49,175 nt of DNA, taken from Clostridiales bacterium (GTDB lineage Bacteria; Bacillota; Clostridia; Oscillospirales; Oscillospiraceae). How positions within the stretch are numbered: the stretch's first letter is position 1; each line of letters opens with the position of its first letter. The position numbers were made by a program, and so were the translations under genes. The DNA lies in assembly GCA_021202775.1 (NCBI GenBank), contig JAJQCJ010000131.1:1-49175 (forward strand), read 5' to 3'. Positions 33,780 through 42,861 of the stretch are shown piece by piece. Under the pieces are notes generated by a model. It was given only the letters and a program-made list of their open reading frames with translations. It had not been told where the DNA came from and did not search any database.

Positions 33780-34952
33780 TCAACGATTCCCTGTTTCGGG
33801 AACGGCAGAAAGTTCCTCTTCCGTCTCGGGAATGGGAGCGGATTCCGTTTCCGCAGCATTTTGCGTGGCGTTCATGCTGGCCTGCTGTGCCTGCTGCACC
33901 TCCGCCACCAAAAGGTTGGCCTCTTCTGCGTTGCCAAAAAGATCGGCAACCAGTTCTTTCACGGGCTGCGCTTCTACAGAAGCCCTCTGGTCGTCCTCTT
34001 TCATCGTACTATAGTCCGGAGACAGCGCCCCGGTCTGCGGGGACAGCTTCTCGCCCTGCTCCTGATGTACCTCTACCGGCGTTCCGCCGCTAAAGGAGGC
34101 GTTTTTCAGCAGCGCAGGCAACTCATCTGCCAGATGGATCAGCCGTTCCTCCAGAGCTGCCCTTCGGCGGACAGATTGGGCGGCGGGCGTTTCCTCCCGC
34201 TGATCCTCGACCAACTGTTCCAGCTGCTCCCGGCTGACCAGCGCATCGTTCTTAGACGTGATTAGCATCTGCAGATCCCGCGCCAGATCCATCAGCTGAG
34301 CATAGGTGAAGCCCTCAGTATACGCCGCACAGTCGTCCAACGAGACAAATCCGGCTAAACCCTCTCTGCTTTCCAGAAAACAGTTGCGGTGTTCCAGGTC
34401 GGGCAGCGTCATCCGACACCGTTGAAGCTGTTCCCGAAGCAGACTGGGGATGCCCCGCCCGCTGTCAATGAGGATGAGAAACAGGCGGGAATCGGCTCCT
34501 TCCTTCCGCACAAGCCAGTAATCCCACAGGAGTTTCCCCAGATAGGACAGCAGCTCTTTCCGGCCGGAGCGGCCCTCCAGCTGCTCGATCACCAGGCAGA
34601 GGCACTTCTCGTGTTCATTAAAGTCGTCTAACAGTGCGTTCAGTTTCTCTCTGGCCTCAGAGACGTTTCCCTCCTCCAGCAGATCGTCGCCGGAGAGCCA
34701 TATGCTGCCAAAGTTCTGCTCCTGAAGGAACCGAACCATATGGGCCGCAGCCGTATGTCGGCCGCAGCCCTCCGGGCCGGTCAGCAGCAGGCCGGAGGGG
34801 CGGGTGGTTGCTTCTTCTGTCCACCAGAGGTTTTTCAATAACGCACCCCAGCCGCAGGAGTCGTCCGTCCAATGGGTTTCAAGGCATTTCTCGAAGGCGC
34901 TCGACCTGCGTTCCATTTCCTCCGCCCATTGCTTCGCCGCTTCCGCTGTCAT
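33780..34952 (-). CDS. Degenerate AAA ATPase-like protein (last gene of the reverse operon)
   Basis: 390 residues. A P-loop-like segment LLLTGPEGCGRHTAA (about 55-69) has Arg-His where Walker A needs Lys-Ser/Thr, and the Walker B position reads CLCLVIEQLEG, without the DE pair. It therefore keeps the AAA shape but probably cannot hydrolyse ATP. After a helical lid-like part (about 200-300) comes an acidic, Gln-rich tail with PVKELVADLFGNAEE, a motif also found at the end of the 353-residue protein at 39996-41057. It lies 17 bp after a second AAA gene. I do not recognise the family; a regulatory ring subunit is the simplest idea. Confidence 0.75.
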   Translation of the reverse strand: MTAEAAKQWAEEMERRSSAFEKCLETHWTDDSCGWGALLKNLWWTEEATTRPSGLLLTGPEGCGRHTAAAHMVRFLQEQNFGSIWLSGDDLLEEGNVSEAREKLNALLDDFNEHEKCLCLVIEQLEGRSGRKELLSYLGKLLWDYWLVRKEGADSRLFLILIDSGRGIPSLLREQLQRCRMTLPDLEHRNCFLESREGLAGFVSLDDCAAYTEGFTYAQLMDLARDLQMLITSKNDALVSREQLEQLVEDQREETPAAQSVRRRAALEERLIHLADELPALLKNASFSGGTPVEVHQEQGEKLSPQTGALSPDYSTMKEDDQRASVEAQPVKELVADLFGNAEEANLLVAEVQQAQQASMNATQNAAETESAPIPETEEELSAVPETGNR

Positions 34953-34969
34953 GATTCCGCCCCCTACTC

Positions 34970-36247
34970 TTACTGCACCCCATCGCCGGCGCGGATGCTC
35001 CGTTCAAATTCCTCCAGCTCCAGTCGAATTCCCGTCTTATCAGAGGGAGGAAGTTCTTTTTGCGTGTCATGGAACAGCATCCGGGACAGGCGGACCCTCC
35101 CGGTTTTCAGTGCCTCTCCGGCGGCGATAGCAGTCTGTTCCAGATCTTCCGTCCCATCAGCGGCGCAGAAGCGGCAGGTTTCGATCGCCTGCCGCTTCAG
35201 CTGGGCGGCAATGGCAGAACAAAGTCTGTTCAGATCCTGATAGTTGTAGTTGTCCGTGGCCTCCGCCATTTCTCTGAAGGTAAAGCCATCCTCCAGCGTC
35301 AGCGAGGCACACTTGCGGGCAAAATATGCCTCTTTGGCATCCTCTCCGGGAAACGAAAACCGAATCCTTGCGTTTATATGGTCCATCCACACCGCATCGA
35401 TCTGGCCGGGATGGTGAGTGGCCCCCATAAAAACCACCGTTTTGCCGGAGGCGCTGAGCCTGCTGTAGGCCTGCAAAAACGTGCTGGTCAACCGCATCTG
35501 ACAGACTTCTGCGTTTTTACCCCTTCCAAAACAAACAGCTTCAATGTCGTCAATAAAAAAGATGCACGGGGCGTTGTCAATGACCTCCTGGAAGGCAATA
35601 TTGACCGTCTTTTCCGCCACGCCCGCCGGATCGGCATGGATGTCACCGCCGTTGAGCCGGATAAATTTGAAGCCATGTTTCTCCATCAGTTCCCTGGCAA
35701 ATGCCTCGATGACGAAGGTTTTTCCGGAGCCGGGAGGGCCGTATAGCAGATAGCTTTGCAGCGGAGCGATCTGAAGAGCGGCGTCTGTCCGGGTCCAGCC
35801 AATGTATGCCGCCACATTGATCAGGCTCTCTTTCAGTTCATCCATCCCCACCACATCGTCAAACCCATGATTGGGCATGGGTTTGTACCATTTTTCAATG
35901 GTCTCGGCGGGAACATCCTTGACCGCATTTTTTGTGGTGAATCCGGAAGGGGCCTGCTTCTTTGGGGACAGCGGCTCCGGGTCTGCCGGCGGAACCGGAG
36001 CAATGATGCCGGCGATCTCTTCGGCACGTTCCTCGCACTCCAGCCGATGCATTTCCCATTCCGTATAAACAGCCTGCCGGGAGCGGTTCTGGTCCCGGAT
36101 TTCCTGGCAAACCCTGGCTGCCTCTACATAGAGCAGACATTCCTCTTTAGAGGGAGCCCCTCCCCTTTCCCGGTTGATACGTTCAGCTTTCCGAATCAGG
36201 CTCACGTACAGGGTGTTCCTTTCGAACTGCCATTCCATACAAGTCAT
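34970..36247 (-). CDS. AAA+ ATPase, second tandem copy (Walker B and sensor 1 altered)
   Basis: 425 residues. A short helical N-terminal hairpin (about 10-80), a Pro-rich linker, then a classic AAA module: FDDVVGMDELKESL, Walker A GPPGSGKT (170-177), Walker B CIFFIDDIEAV and sensor 1 GATHHP (275-280). Compared with the paralogue just upstream, the Walker B Glu is Asp (DEID to DDIE) and the sensor Asn is His, so ATP binding is likely but hydrolysis may be slow or lost. The C-terminal lid has REMAEATDNYNYQDLNRLCS. Start alternatives lie 3 codons apart (ATG at 36247 or 36238). It probably forms mixed rings with its paralogue. Confidence 0.85.
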   Translation of the reverse strand: MTCMEWQFERNTLYVSLIRKAERINRERGGAPSKEECLLYVEAARVCQEIRDQNRSRQAVYTEWEMHRLECEERAEEIAGIIAPVPPADPEPLSPKKQAPSGFTTKNAVKDVPAETIEKWYKPMPNHGFDDVVGMDELKESLINVAAYIGWTRTDAALQIAPLQSYLLYGPPGSGKTFVIEAFARELMEKHGFKFIRLNGGDIHADPAGVAEKTVNIAFQEVIDNAPCIFFIDDIEAVCFGRGKNAEVCQMRLTSTFLQAYSRLSASGKTVVFMGATHHPGQIDAVWMDHINARIRFSFPGEDAKEAYFARKCASLTLEDGFTFREMAEATDNYNYQDLNRLCSAIAAQLKRQAIETCRFCAADGTEDLEQTAIAAGEALKTGRVRLSRMLFHDTQKELPPSDKTGIRLELEEFERSIRAGDGVQ

Positions 36248-36271
36248 ATAAGAGAGCTCACCGCCTTAACC

Positions 36272-37666
36272 TTACTGCGCTCCAACATTGGCGCAGATGT
36301 TGCGCTCATACTCCTCCAGCTCCAGACGAATCTCCGTCTTGTCAGAGGGGGTAAGCTTTTTTTGCGTGTCATAGAACAGTGACCGGGTCAGGCGGATTTT
36401 TCCGGTCGTCAGCGACTCGCTGGCGGCAATATCAGCCTGGTCTTGTTGGCCCTGGTCTGCACAAGAGGCGCCACCGGTGGCCTGTTTCTTCAGCTGCCCG
36501 GCAATCGTGGACATCAGATGCTCCATATCCCGATAGCTGTAATTGTCGGTGGCCTCCGCCATTTCTCTGAAGGTAAAGCCGTCCTCCAGCGTCAGCGAGG
36601 CACACTTGCGGGCAAAATATGCCTCTTTGGCATCCTCTTCGGGAAGCGGAATCCGAATCCTTGCGTTCATACGGTCCATCCACGGCCCATCGATCCGGCC
36701 GGGATGATTGGTGGCCCCCATAAAAACCACCCGCTTTCCAGAGGCGATGAGCCGACCGTAGGCTTCCAAAAATGCCGCGGTCAACCGATTCTCATGGCCC
36801 TCCGCCTTTTGGTTCCGTCCAACACAAACACCGTCAATCTCGTCAATAAAGAAGATACACGGGGCGTTGTCGATGGCCTCCTGGAAGGCGATGTTGACCG
36901 TCTTTTCCGCCACGCCCACCAGGCTGGCGTGGATGTCGCCGCCGTTGAGCTGGATAAATTTAAAACCGTGCTTCTCCATCAGTTCCCTGACAAACGCCTC
37001 GATGACGAAGGTTTTTCCGGTGCCGGGAGGGCCATAGAGCAGATAGCTTTGCAGTGGTGGAATCTGAAGAACGGCATCTGTCCGGGTCCAGCCAATGCTG
37101 GCTGCCTCATCGATCAGGCGCTCTTTCAGCTCCGCCATTCCCACTACATCGTCAAACCCGTGATTGGGCATGGGTTTGTACCACTTCTCGATGGTCTCGG
37201 CGGGAACATCCTTGACTGCGTTTTTGGTGGTGAACCCGGAGGCGGTTTGTGCCGTCTTTGCGGATTTAGTGGGGGCGGCGGTACTCTGCGGCTTTGGCTG
37301 CGTTTTCACCGGCCCCTTCGGTTCCGCCGGTTCCGGTTCCGCCGGCCCCGGCATCGGCTCCTCCGGCTCCGCCGACGGAGCAGGAGGAACCGGCGCAAGT
37401 ATGTCGACAATCTCTTCGGCACGCTCCTCGCACTCCAGCCGGCGCATTTCCCATTTCGTATAAACGGCGCGCTGGGAGAGGTTTTGGTCCCGGATTTCCT
37501 GGCAAACCTTGGCAGCCTCCAAATAGGCATTACACTCCTCTTTAGAGGGAGCCCCTCCCCTTTCCCGGTTGATGCGTTCAGCCTTCCGGATCAGGTTGAC
37601 GTACTGGCTGTTCTTTTCGGACATTTGATCCAGGTAAGAGGTTCCGCTGATGTCGTATTTGCGCAT
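36272..37666 (-). CDS. AAA+ ATPase, first tandem copy (catalytically complete)
   Basis: 464 residues: N-terminal helical hairpin with NLIRKAERINRERGGAPSKE nearly the same as its downstream copy, a long Pro/Glu/Ala linker (about 90-145), and a classic AAA module with Walker A GPPGTGKT (212-219), Walker B CIFFIDEIDGV, sensor 1 GATNHP (317-322) and arginine-rich RMNARIRIPLP. All residues for hydrolysis are present. The layout, a small helical N-domain plus one AAA domain, recalls Vps4/katanin-like remodelling ATPases; relationship is by organisation only. It and the 425-residue copy arose by tandem duplication. Confidence 0.88.
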   Translation of the reverse strand: MRKYDISGTSYLDQMSEKNSQYVNLIRKAERINRERGGAPSKEECNAYLEAAKVCQEIRDQNLSQRAVYTKWEMRRLECEERAEEIVDILAPVPPAPSAEPEEPMPGPAEPEPAEPKGPVKTQPKPQSTAAPTKSAKTAQTASGFTTKNAVKDVPAETIEKWYKPMPNHGFDDVVGMAELKERLIDEAASIGWTRTDAVLQIPPLQSYLLYGPPGTGKTFVIEAFVRELMEKHGFKFIQLNGGDIHASLVGVAEKTVNIAFQEAIDNAPCIFFIDEIDGVCVGRNQKAEGHENRLTAAFLEAYGRLIASGKRVVFMGATNHPGRIDGPWMDRMNARIRIPLPEEDAKEAYFARKCASLTLEDGFTFREMAEATDNYSYRDMEHLMSTIAGQLKKQATGGASCADQGQQDQADIAASESLTTGKIRLTRSLFYDTQKKLTPSDKTEIRLELEEYERNICANVGAQ

Positions 37667-37678
37667 AGTATCCCCTCC

Positions 37679-38434
37679 TTAAACGTCATCCTCAGGTGGA
37701 TAAATGTCCTTCATGGCATCCATGTTATCTCCCATGTCATCGTCATTCAAAACGGAAGCATCGTCCGGTATACTGTTAGCCCGGGCGGAGAGGTCCTCCC
37801 ATTTGGACTTGCCTTTGCCTTTGGAACTGGTCTTTCCCGTATACTGGCTGCGTCGATCCGCAGTCACTTTTTCCGGAGAATGGCTGTTTTTCAGGCACGC
37901 TTCAATATCGCCTGTCTGCTTCAATTCATCAAAAAATCCGTCCAGCACCTCCTCCTTCTCTTTCAGGGTGCTCTCAGCGCTGAGATAGCCGTACTCGTCC
38001 CGTTCCTTTCCCGGGTTCCACCCGGTCAGCCGGAAGGGATTACTTCCTCTGTTGGTAATTTGCCGGGTGGCGGCCTCCAGCAGCTCATAGGCATGGGCGA
38101 TGCTGTCATATTCCGGCACTGTTCCCAGGGCAAAAATCGCGTCCTTTACCAGCATATAGCCCAGTGCCGCATCCCACAGGATCTGTTCGTTGACTTGGGT
38201 GTCCATACCGTCCTGCGTTCCCGCAGTGATGTTCCGGCTCTGCTGCTGAATCGTGCGGTTGAAATCCTTCTTACAGACTTCCAGTTTTCCTGCGCAGTTC
38301 AGCAGGGAATATTGCAGCTCTGCCGCCTCTTTCCGGTTCTTGTTTGCTTTCCGAAATTTGAATTTTCGCTTCATATCGTTCAGCTGATTCTGGACATCCT
38401 CCAGTCTGCCGGTCATGCTGCTCCAAATTGACAT
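37679..38434 (-). CDS. Unrecognised 251-residue helical protein of the reverse operon
   Basis: Starts at the ATG at 38434 with AAAGGAG 6 nt upstream; a longer frame upstream lacks a ribosome site. The N-terminal third is basic and coiled-coil-like (RLEDVQNQLNDMKRKFKFRK). A middle helical part (LWDAALGYMLVKDAIFALGT) follows, and the C-terminus is Lys/Ser-rich and then very acidic (NDDDMGDNMDAMKDIYPPED). No membrane segment or known catalytic motif is seen. It sits between the coiled-coil pair and the AAA pair, 12 bp before the latter. Function unknown; an adaptor between scaffold and ATPase is a guess. Confidence 0.75.
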   Translation of the reverse strand: MSIWSSMTGRLEDVQNQLNDMKRKFKFRKANKNRKEAAELQYSLLNCAGKLEVCKKDFNRTIQQQSRNITAGTQDGMDTQVNEQILWDAALGYMLVKDAIFALGTVPEYDSIAHAYELLEAATRQITNRGSNPFRLTGWNPGKERDEYGYLSAESTLKEKEEVLDGFFDELKQTGDIEACLKNSHSPEKVTADRRSQYTGKTSSKGKGKSKWEDLSARANSIPDDASVLNDDDMGDNMDAMKDIYPPEDDV

Positions 38435-38481
38435 ATGATGTCTCCTTTCTGCACGGATTGCTGTGCCGCTGCGCAGCAATC

Positions 38482-39762
38482 TTAATTGAAGTTCTGCTCG
38501 ACTTCCTCTTCGGCCGCTTCCTCCTGATGGAAGGCGTTCTGCTCCTGTTCCTCTGCCTGCCTGCGGAGCTCATCCAGTTCCTCCTGGGATTTGAGGCCCA
38601 GCTTCTTCAACCGCTCACTGTTCCGGCGCTGCGCCGATTTCACATATTCCTCATCTTCATGTTTGATCTGCTCCAACGCTTTTTTCGCCTGCTCCGCAGC
38701 CACTTCTCTGGCCCGAACCGCACCGGGGGCCTTCTCCAGCATCTTGAGCCGCCCTTCGATCTCGTCAGCGGATTTCAAAATCTCATCGATCTCCGCATCG
38801 CTCTCAGTCAGCTCCTGGAACAGTTCGTCCATCATCTCGTTGTATTTGTTCATCAGGTCAGGATCTTCCACCACGGGCAAAGTGGTCAACTTGGCCTGGA
38901 TCGCTCTCAATTCGTTTTCCTTGGCGCTCAGCTTCATCTGATAAGATACAAGCCGCTGACCGCTCAGATCCATCTTGATCTGGCTCAGCCGCAGATCAAC
39001 GAGCATTTTGTGTACCTCCCGCTGGGTCTGCGTCCAATGGGCTCTGTCCTCCTGGGTGTCGTGATTGAGGATATGCTGAAACGCTTCTCCTTTTTCCAGG
39101 TCATCCTTCAGCATGGACTTGATCTCTGCCAGTTTTTTCTTGTTCCGCTCCTCCGCCTTTTGCTGGTCAGCCTGCAGATTCTCCGCATCCTTTTCCAAAT
39201 GATCCACCGATTGGGCAAAATTTACCAGGGTGATCCATTCCTCCAGATATTTAGCGTTCAGCTCCACGAACTGCTTGGCCAGTTCCGGTTGATTTTGAGG
39301 AATGCGGGTGCGGATGTCCATCAGTCCACGCGCCAGTGCGCCTTTGGCGGCGTAAGCCATATGTTTGTCGCCCTGTTCCACTGCCTGCCGGAAGAGCGTG
39401 GCCAAGGTGATCAGTTTCTGATCGATCTCGCGGATGTCCATCTGAATAATCTGCGGGTCTTTGAGCAGCACCTGCTGCAGGTATCGCGCCGCATATTCCA
39501 GGTCGCCGCAGGGCTGCTTGGAGTTGGACTTGTACTCCAAATCCTTTTGAGGCAGACGGCTGTGGGCAAAATCAATGCTGCTGAGTTCTTCGATAATGAG
39601 GGACTCATTATGCGCCGTATCGTCTGTGACCTTTCTGGCCACCGACTCCTCCATCTCCCATTGCTGCTCCTTGCGGCGCTCCCTCCATGCGGAAAAGGGA
39701 TTTACACTCTTTTTTGATGAGCCTGCCCTCCAGGCGTCTGAACCGGGTCTTCCGTTTGCCAT
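38482..39762 (-). CDS. Unrecognised coiled-coil protein, second paralogue (426 residues)
   Basis: Starts at the ATG at 39762 after a GAAAGGAGA site inside a repeated leader. The N-terminal region is basic. Residues about 55-300 are clearly homologous to the 353-residue protein upstream: shared blocks include ELSSIDFAHS, QPCGDLEY-ARYLQQ, LFRQAV-QGD-MAYAA and the W-T-Q stretch near residue 240. From about 180 the chain is mostly charged coiled coil, ending QEELDELRRQAEEQEQN with an acidic tail. No nucleotide-binding motif is present. Structural scaffold is the likely role; family not recognised. Confidence 0.78.
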   Translation of the reverse strand: MANGRPGSDAWRAGSSKKSVNPFSAWRERRKEQQWEMEESVARKVTDDTAHNESLIIEELSSIDFAHSRLPQKDLEYKSNSKQPCGDLEYAARYLQQVLLKDPQIIQMDIREIDQKLITLATLFRQAVEQGDKHMAYAAKGALARGLMDIRTRIPQNQPELAKQFVELNAKYLEEWITLVNFAQSVDHLEKDAENLQADQQKAEERNKKKLAEIKSMLKDDLEKGEAFQHILNHDTQEDRAHWTQTQREVHKMLVDLRLSQIKMDLSGQRLVSYQMKLSAKENELRAIQAKLTTLPVVEDPDLMNKYNEMMDELFQELTESDAEIDEILKSADEIEGRLKMLEKAPGAVRAREVAAEQAKKALEQIKHEDEEYVKSAQRRNSERLKKLGLKSQEELDELRRQAEEQEQNAFHQEEAAEEEVEQNFN

Positions 39763-39910
39763 ATGGTTCTCCTTTCTCTTCGGGGGTCTCCCGTCGGCGG
39801 CAGAGGTGCTGCCGCCCCTTGATGTGTATCCGGGAAGGGGTGCGGCTGATCTGATTGGCCTGCCTCTTTCCTGTGATGATGTGTGCAGTGCGTGTGCGCT
39901 GACGGGTATC
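39760..39910 (-). repeat. Duplicated leader, copy 1
   Basis: 151 bp that matches 41055-41205 at 140 positions by eye with no gap, running from the start codon upstream. It contains an 8-bp stem-loop (GGCGGCAG ... CTGCCGCC) and the ribosome site. The remaining gap to 39995 shows no gene. Confidence 0.85.
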
Positions 39911-39995
39911 GCTGCCCGTTAGCGTTCCGTCATCCGTTTCTATTGCTCCGGCGCAGACGGCGCCTGCTGCGGCTGCTTTATCAGTTCTAACAAAT

Positions 39996-41057
39996 TTAAG
40001 AATCCTCACCAAAAAGATCTGCAGCCAGTTCGCTGACACTCAGCGCTTCCAGAGAATCTCTGGTAACGGAGGCGGGCGCTTCCTGTGTTAGCACGCCATC
40101 CTGTACGCCTTCCGCTTCGGTATCTTCCTCCTGCTGGGAGCCACTCTGCTCCTGTTCCTCTGCCTGTCTGCGGAGCATATCCAGTTCCTGCTCCTTTCGG
40201 AGCTGGTCCAGCATACTTTGTGCCTCCCCACTGCATTTGTTCAACAGATTGGAATCCGCCACCACTGGCAGAGCAGCCAAGTTGGCCCAAATCGCTATCA
40301 CCGCCTCTTCCTCATCGCTCTGCCTCCCAAGACAGTCCCTAAGTCGCCGACCGGTCAAATCTATCTGACGTCGGCTCAGATGATGATCAACGAGCAACCT
40401 GTATACATCCATTTGCGCCTTCGTCCAATGGCCCATATCCTCAGGACTGTCGTGTTCCAGGAAGTGCTGAAAGGCTTCAACCTTTTCAACATCGTTATAA
40501 ATTATAAACTTTAAATTTTCCAGCGATTTATGATACTGCCTTGTCTCCTCATCATAGATTGCGCTCAGATTTTTTACGTCCCTTTTCAGATGATCTACCT
40601 CACAGGCAGAGTTTACCAGTGCGATCCAATTCTCCAGATGTCTGGAATACAGCTCCACAAACCGCTGGGCCAACTCCGGATTCTTCTGGGGAATGCGGAC
40701 ACGGATGTCCCTCACCCCCTGCGTCAGAGCGCTCCTGGCGGCGTAAGCCATATATCTGTCGCCCTGATCCACTGCCTGCCGGAAGAGCCTGGCCAGGGTA
40801 AGCAGCCTCTCATCAAGGCTGTGGGTACTTATTTGAGTGATCTGCGGGGCTCCGCGCAACAGCTGCTGCAGGTATCGCGCCGTATACTCCAGGTCGCCGC
40901 AGGGCTGATTGGGATCGGTCTTGCGCTCCAAATCCTCCGCGGGCAGGGAGCTGTGGGCAAAATCAATGCTGCTGAGCTCTTTGATAATGCGGGCCACCCG
41001 CTGCTGTGCCTTGCCGCGCTCCATCCGTGCGGAAAATAGGGTTACTATTTTCCGCAT
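39996..41057 (-). CDS. Unrecognised helical protein, first paralogue (353 residues)
   Basis: Begins at the ATG at 41057 behind copy 2 of the duplicated leader. Homologous to the 426-residue protein downstream over most of its length (IIKELSSIDFAHSSLPAEDL, QPCGDLEYTARYLQQLL, RLFRQAVDQGDRYMAYAAR), but with a shorter coiled-coil half. Its C-terminus, LSVSELAADLFGEDS, repeats a motif at the end of the degenerate AAA protein (ELVADLFGNAEE) and is missing from the 426-residue paralogue. No enzymatic motif seen. Tandem duplication with later divergence is the simplest history. Confidence 0.78.
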   Translation of the reverse strand: MRKIVTLFSARMERGKAQQRVARIIKELSSIDFAHSSLPAEDLERKTDPNQPCGDLEYTARYLQQLLRGAPQITQISTHSLDERLLTLARLFRQAVDQGDRYMAYAARSALTQGVRDIRVRIPQKNPELAQRFVELYSRHLENWIALVNSACEVDHLKRDVKNLSAIYDEETRQYHKSLENLKFIIYNDVEKVEAFQHFLEHDSPEDMGHWTKAQMDVYRLLVDHHLSRRQIDLTGRRLRDCLGRQSDEEEAVIAIWANLAALPVVADSNLLNKCSGEAQSMLDQLRKEQELDMLRRQAEEQEQSGSQQEEDTEAEGVQDGVLTQEAPASVTRDSLEALSVSELAADLFGEDS

Positions 41058-41205
41058 ATGGTTCTCCTTTCTCTTCGGGGTTCTCCCGTCGGCGGCAGAG
41101 GTGCCGCCGCCCCTTGATGTGTGTCCGGGAAAGAACGCGGATGATCTGATTGGCCTGCCTCTTTCCTGTGATGATGTGTGCGGCGCGTGCGCGCTGACGG
41201 GTATC
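41055..41205 (-). repeat. Duplicated leader, copy 2
   Basis: Partner of 39760-39910, 140 of 151 positions the same by eye, no gap. Contains the GGCGGCA/TGCCGCC stem-loop and the AGAAAGGAGA ribosome site. Confidence 0.85.
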
Positions 41206-41258
41206 TCCTTCAGGCTCCTCGCTGCAGGTAATTATCCATGCCCGGCCTGATAACGCCC

Positions 41259-42835
41259 TCAGTCCGGTGGCAGGTAATCATAGAGACTGTCATCAAATTC
41301 AAACGTTTCCGGATCTTTATCTGTCTCCGGTTCCTGCTGGAACTCCTCCGGTCCGTTCGTCTGCTGACCAGCCTCAGCTTCGCTCAAAATGTCATCCAGC
41401 GCCTTCTTCAGATCACGAACGTCATCGGAATCGTTGTTTGACGACAGGCCGATGATCGTGCTGCTCATTGCGTCCTCAAGCTGGTTCAGCATACCTTTCC
41501 GGAGCTCCAGCAGCTGTGTTTGCTGCTGTATTTTTTTTCGGTCAGCTCGTTCTTTCCCTTTTGCAGCGTTTGACGATCAACTGCCAGACGTTTCTGACGC
41601 TGGCTGTAGTCTGCCGAGAGCTGAATGATTTGTTTGAGCGTTTTGATGGTCTGTAAGATTTTTTCTTCCTGCCCCTTGTCCACATACACCCACTGAACGC
41701 AAAACAGAATCGCATACAGGGCGCGCCGATAAGTATTGCCGTCCTCGCTGCTCTTTGCTGTGTCCAATTCGGTAAACAAATCCTCGAATTCCGCGACGAT
41801 ACTGTCGTTTTCAAACCGGTTCTTTGGGGTTCGAACAGCTCCCCGGATTTGATCCAGAATCACCCTGCATTGCTCCGCATCTGCCATCGTTTCCGGTACC
41901 GTCAGCTGCAGGCACCGCTCGGCATAGCTGCCTTTCTCCCGCAGGATGCCTGGCGGCGCATCTTCCTGCCACTGCTGCAGGAAACCGCTCTGCCGCGCCC
42001 GCCGGCTCTGAAGAAGCAGCCGCTCCAGAACTTCGCCCTTTTGAAGGCGCTCGTACAGATCCCGGTACTTGAAATTCCAGGTCAGCCTGCCTCCGTCAAA
42101 GAGCGGCTGCGCCTTCCGCAGCGCAGCGCAATTCAAATAGCGGGTCAGGTAGTCCGCTGCGCCATCCAGCTGATCCCGCGGGAGGATGCGGCCCTCATCG
42201 AAGGAGAGGCGGCACAGCAGATCCTGAATCCGATCCCTGCGGAAGGTGTTGAGATAGAGCATGCTGTCCCTTTTTTTCTCCTGGATGGAGGGGTACAGGG
42301 GCCGCACGCCGCCATTCCTGGCACCGGTGACGGCGGTTTCGTTCAGTTGCTTGAACACGCGGCTATGCAGGAGCAGCTTTTGAGATCCCTCTGCCGTCAC
42401 CGGGGCGGTCAGGACAAAAATCCCTGTTCTCCGTTTCAGGTTGGCAAGAGAGGTCAACGTACTCTCCCATTCCTCTGCCTCCAGAAGCCGACAAAAATCG
42501 TCCAGAGGGCAGACAAAGGCAACCTTGTTGTATGTGTCTGCTTCCAACTGGCTGCGCAGCCAGTCCCCCTGTTGTTTCTCTTCTGTTTCAGTGCCGAAAA
42601 TCCTGCTCCACCAGGATGACTTGACGGCGAGGGTGTCGCTTTTGATATTGTCATAGGTTTGGATGGAAAAGGTATGCGCATCGGAGCGGCTGAGGAAATA
42701 GACCGTATGGTAGCGCTCCTCGTGAAGCTTCATACACAGGTATTGATTCAGCTTCAGCCGGAGCAAACCACCGCAGTAATAGTCATCATCATCGTTGGCA
42801 AACACGAAGTGAATCAGTTCACTGGATGAAAACAA
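41259..42835 (-). CDS. Unrecognised protein joined across a -1 frameshift at A8 (about 525 residues; 449 without it)
   Basis: The zero frame runs from the ATG at 42835 to a stop at 41486 (449 residues). Just before its end it reads GAA AAA AAA TAC; slipping back one base continues as EKKIQQQTQLLELRKGMLNQ, a regular coiled coil, to a stop at 41259. The second part read alone is a 77-residue acidic frame (start 41492, ending DDSLYDYLPPD). Content: an N-terminal domain starting FSSSELIHFVFANDDDDYYC, a middle GIFVLTAPVTAEGSQKLLLH and a helical C-terminus. Family unknown. The A8 run could be an error, a mutation, or a programmed site, because a canonical A_AAA_AAA heptamer is followed by a 7-bp stem-loop. 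Confidence 0.8.
41508..41538 (-). promoter_or_regulatory. Candidate programmed -1 ribosomal frameshift site
   Basis: Reverse strand: slippery A_AAA_AAA in the zero frame within A8 (41531-41538), 2-nt gap, then stem CAGCAGC / GCTGCTG (41522-41528 with 41508-41514) around a 7-nt loop, followed by the palindrome GGAGCTCC. The short gap is unusual; dnaX-type sites have a longer one. Confidence 0.5.
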
Positions 42836-42861
42836 TGGTGTTCACTCCTTTCCGGCGTTGC

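Noticed and set aside
39608-40039. Reverse 143-codon frame spanning the leader copy 1
   Set aside because: It overlaps both neighbouring genes in other frames. The matching frame in leader copy 2 is open but has many amino-acid changes and no own start, so it is not conserved as protein.
41259-41492. 77-residue frame as an independent gene
   Set aside because: Its sequence continues the coiled coil of the preceding frame exactly when read in the -1 frame, so it is better seen as the second part of one gene.
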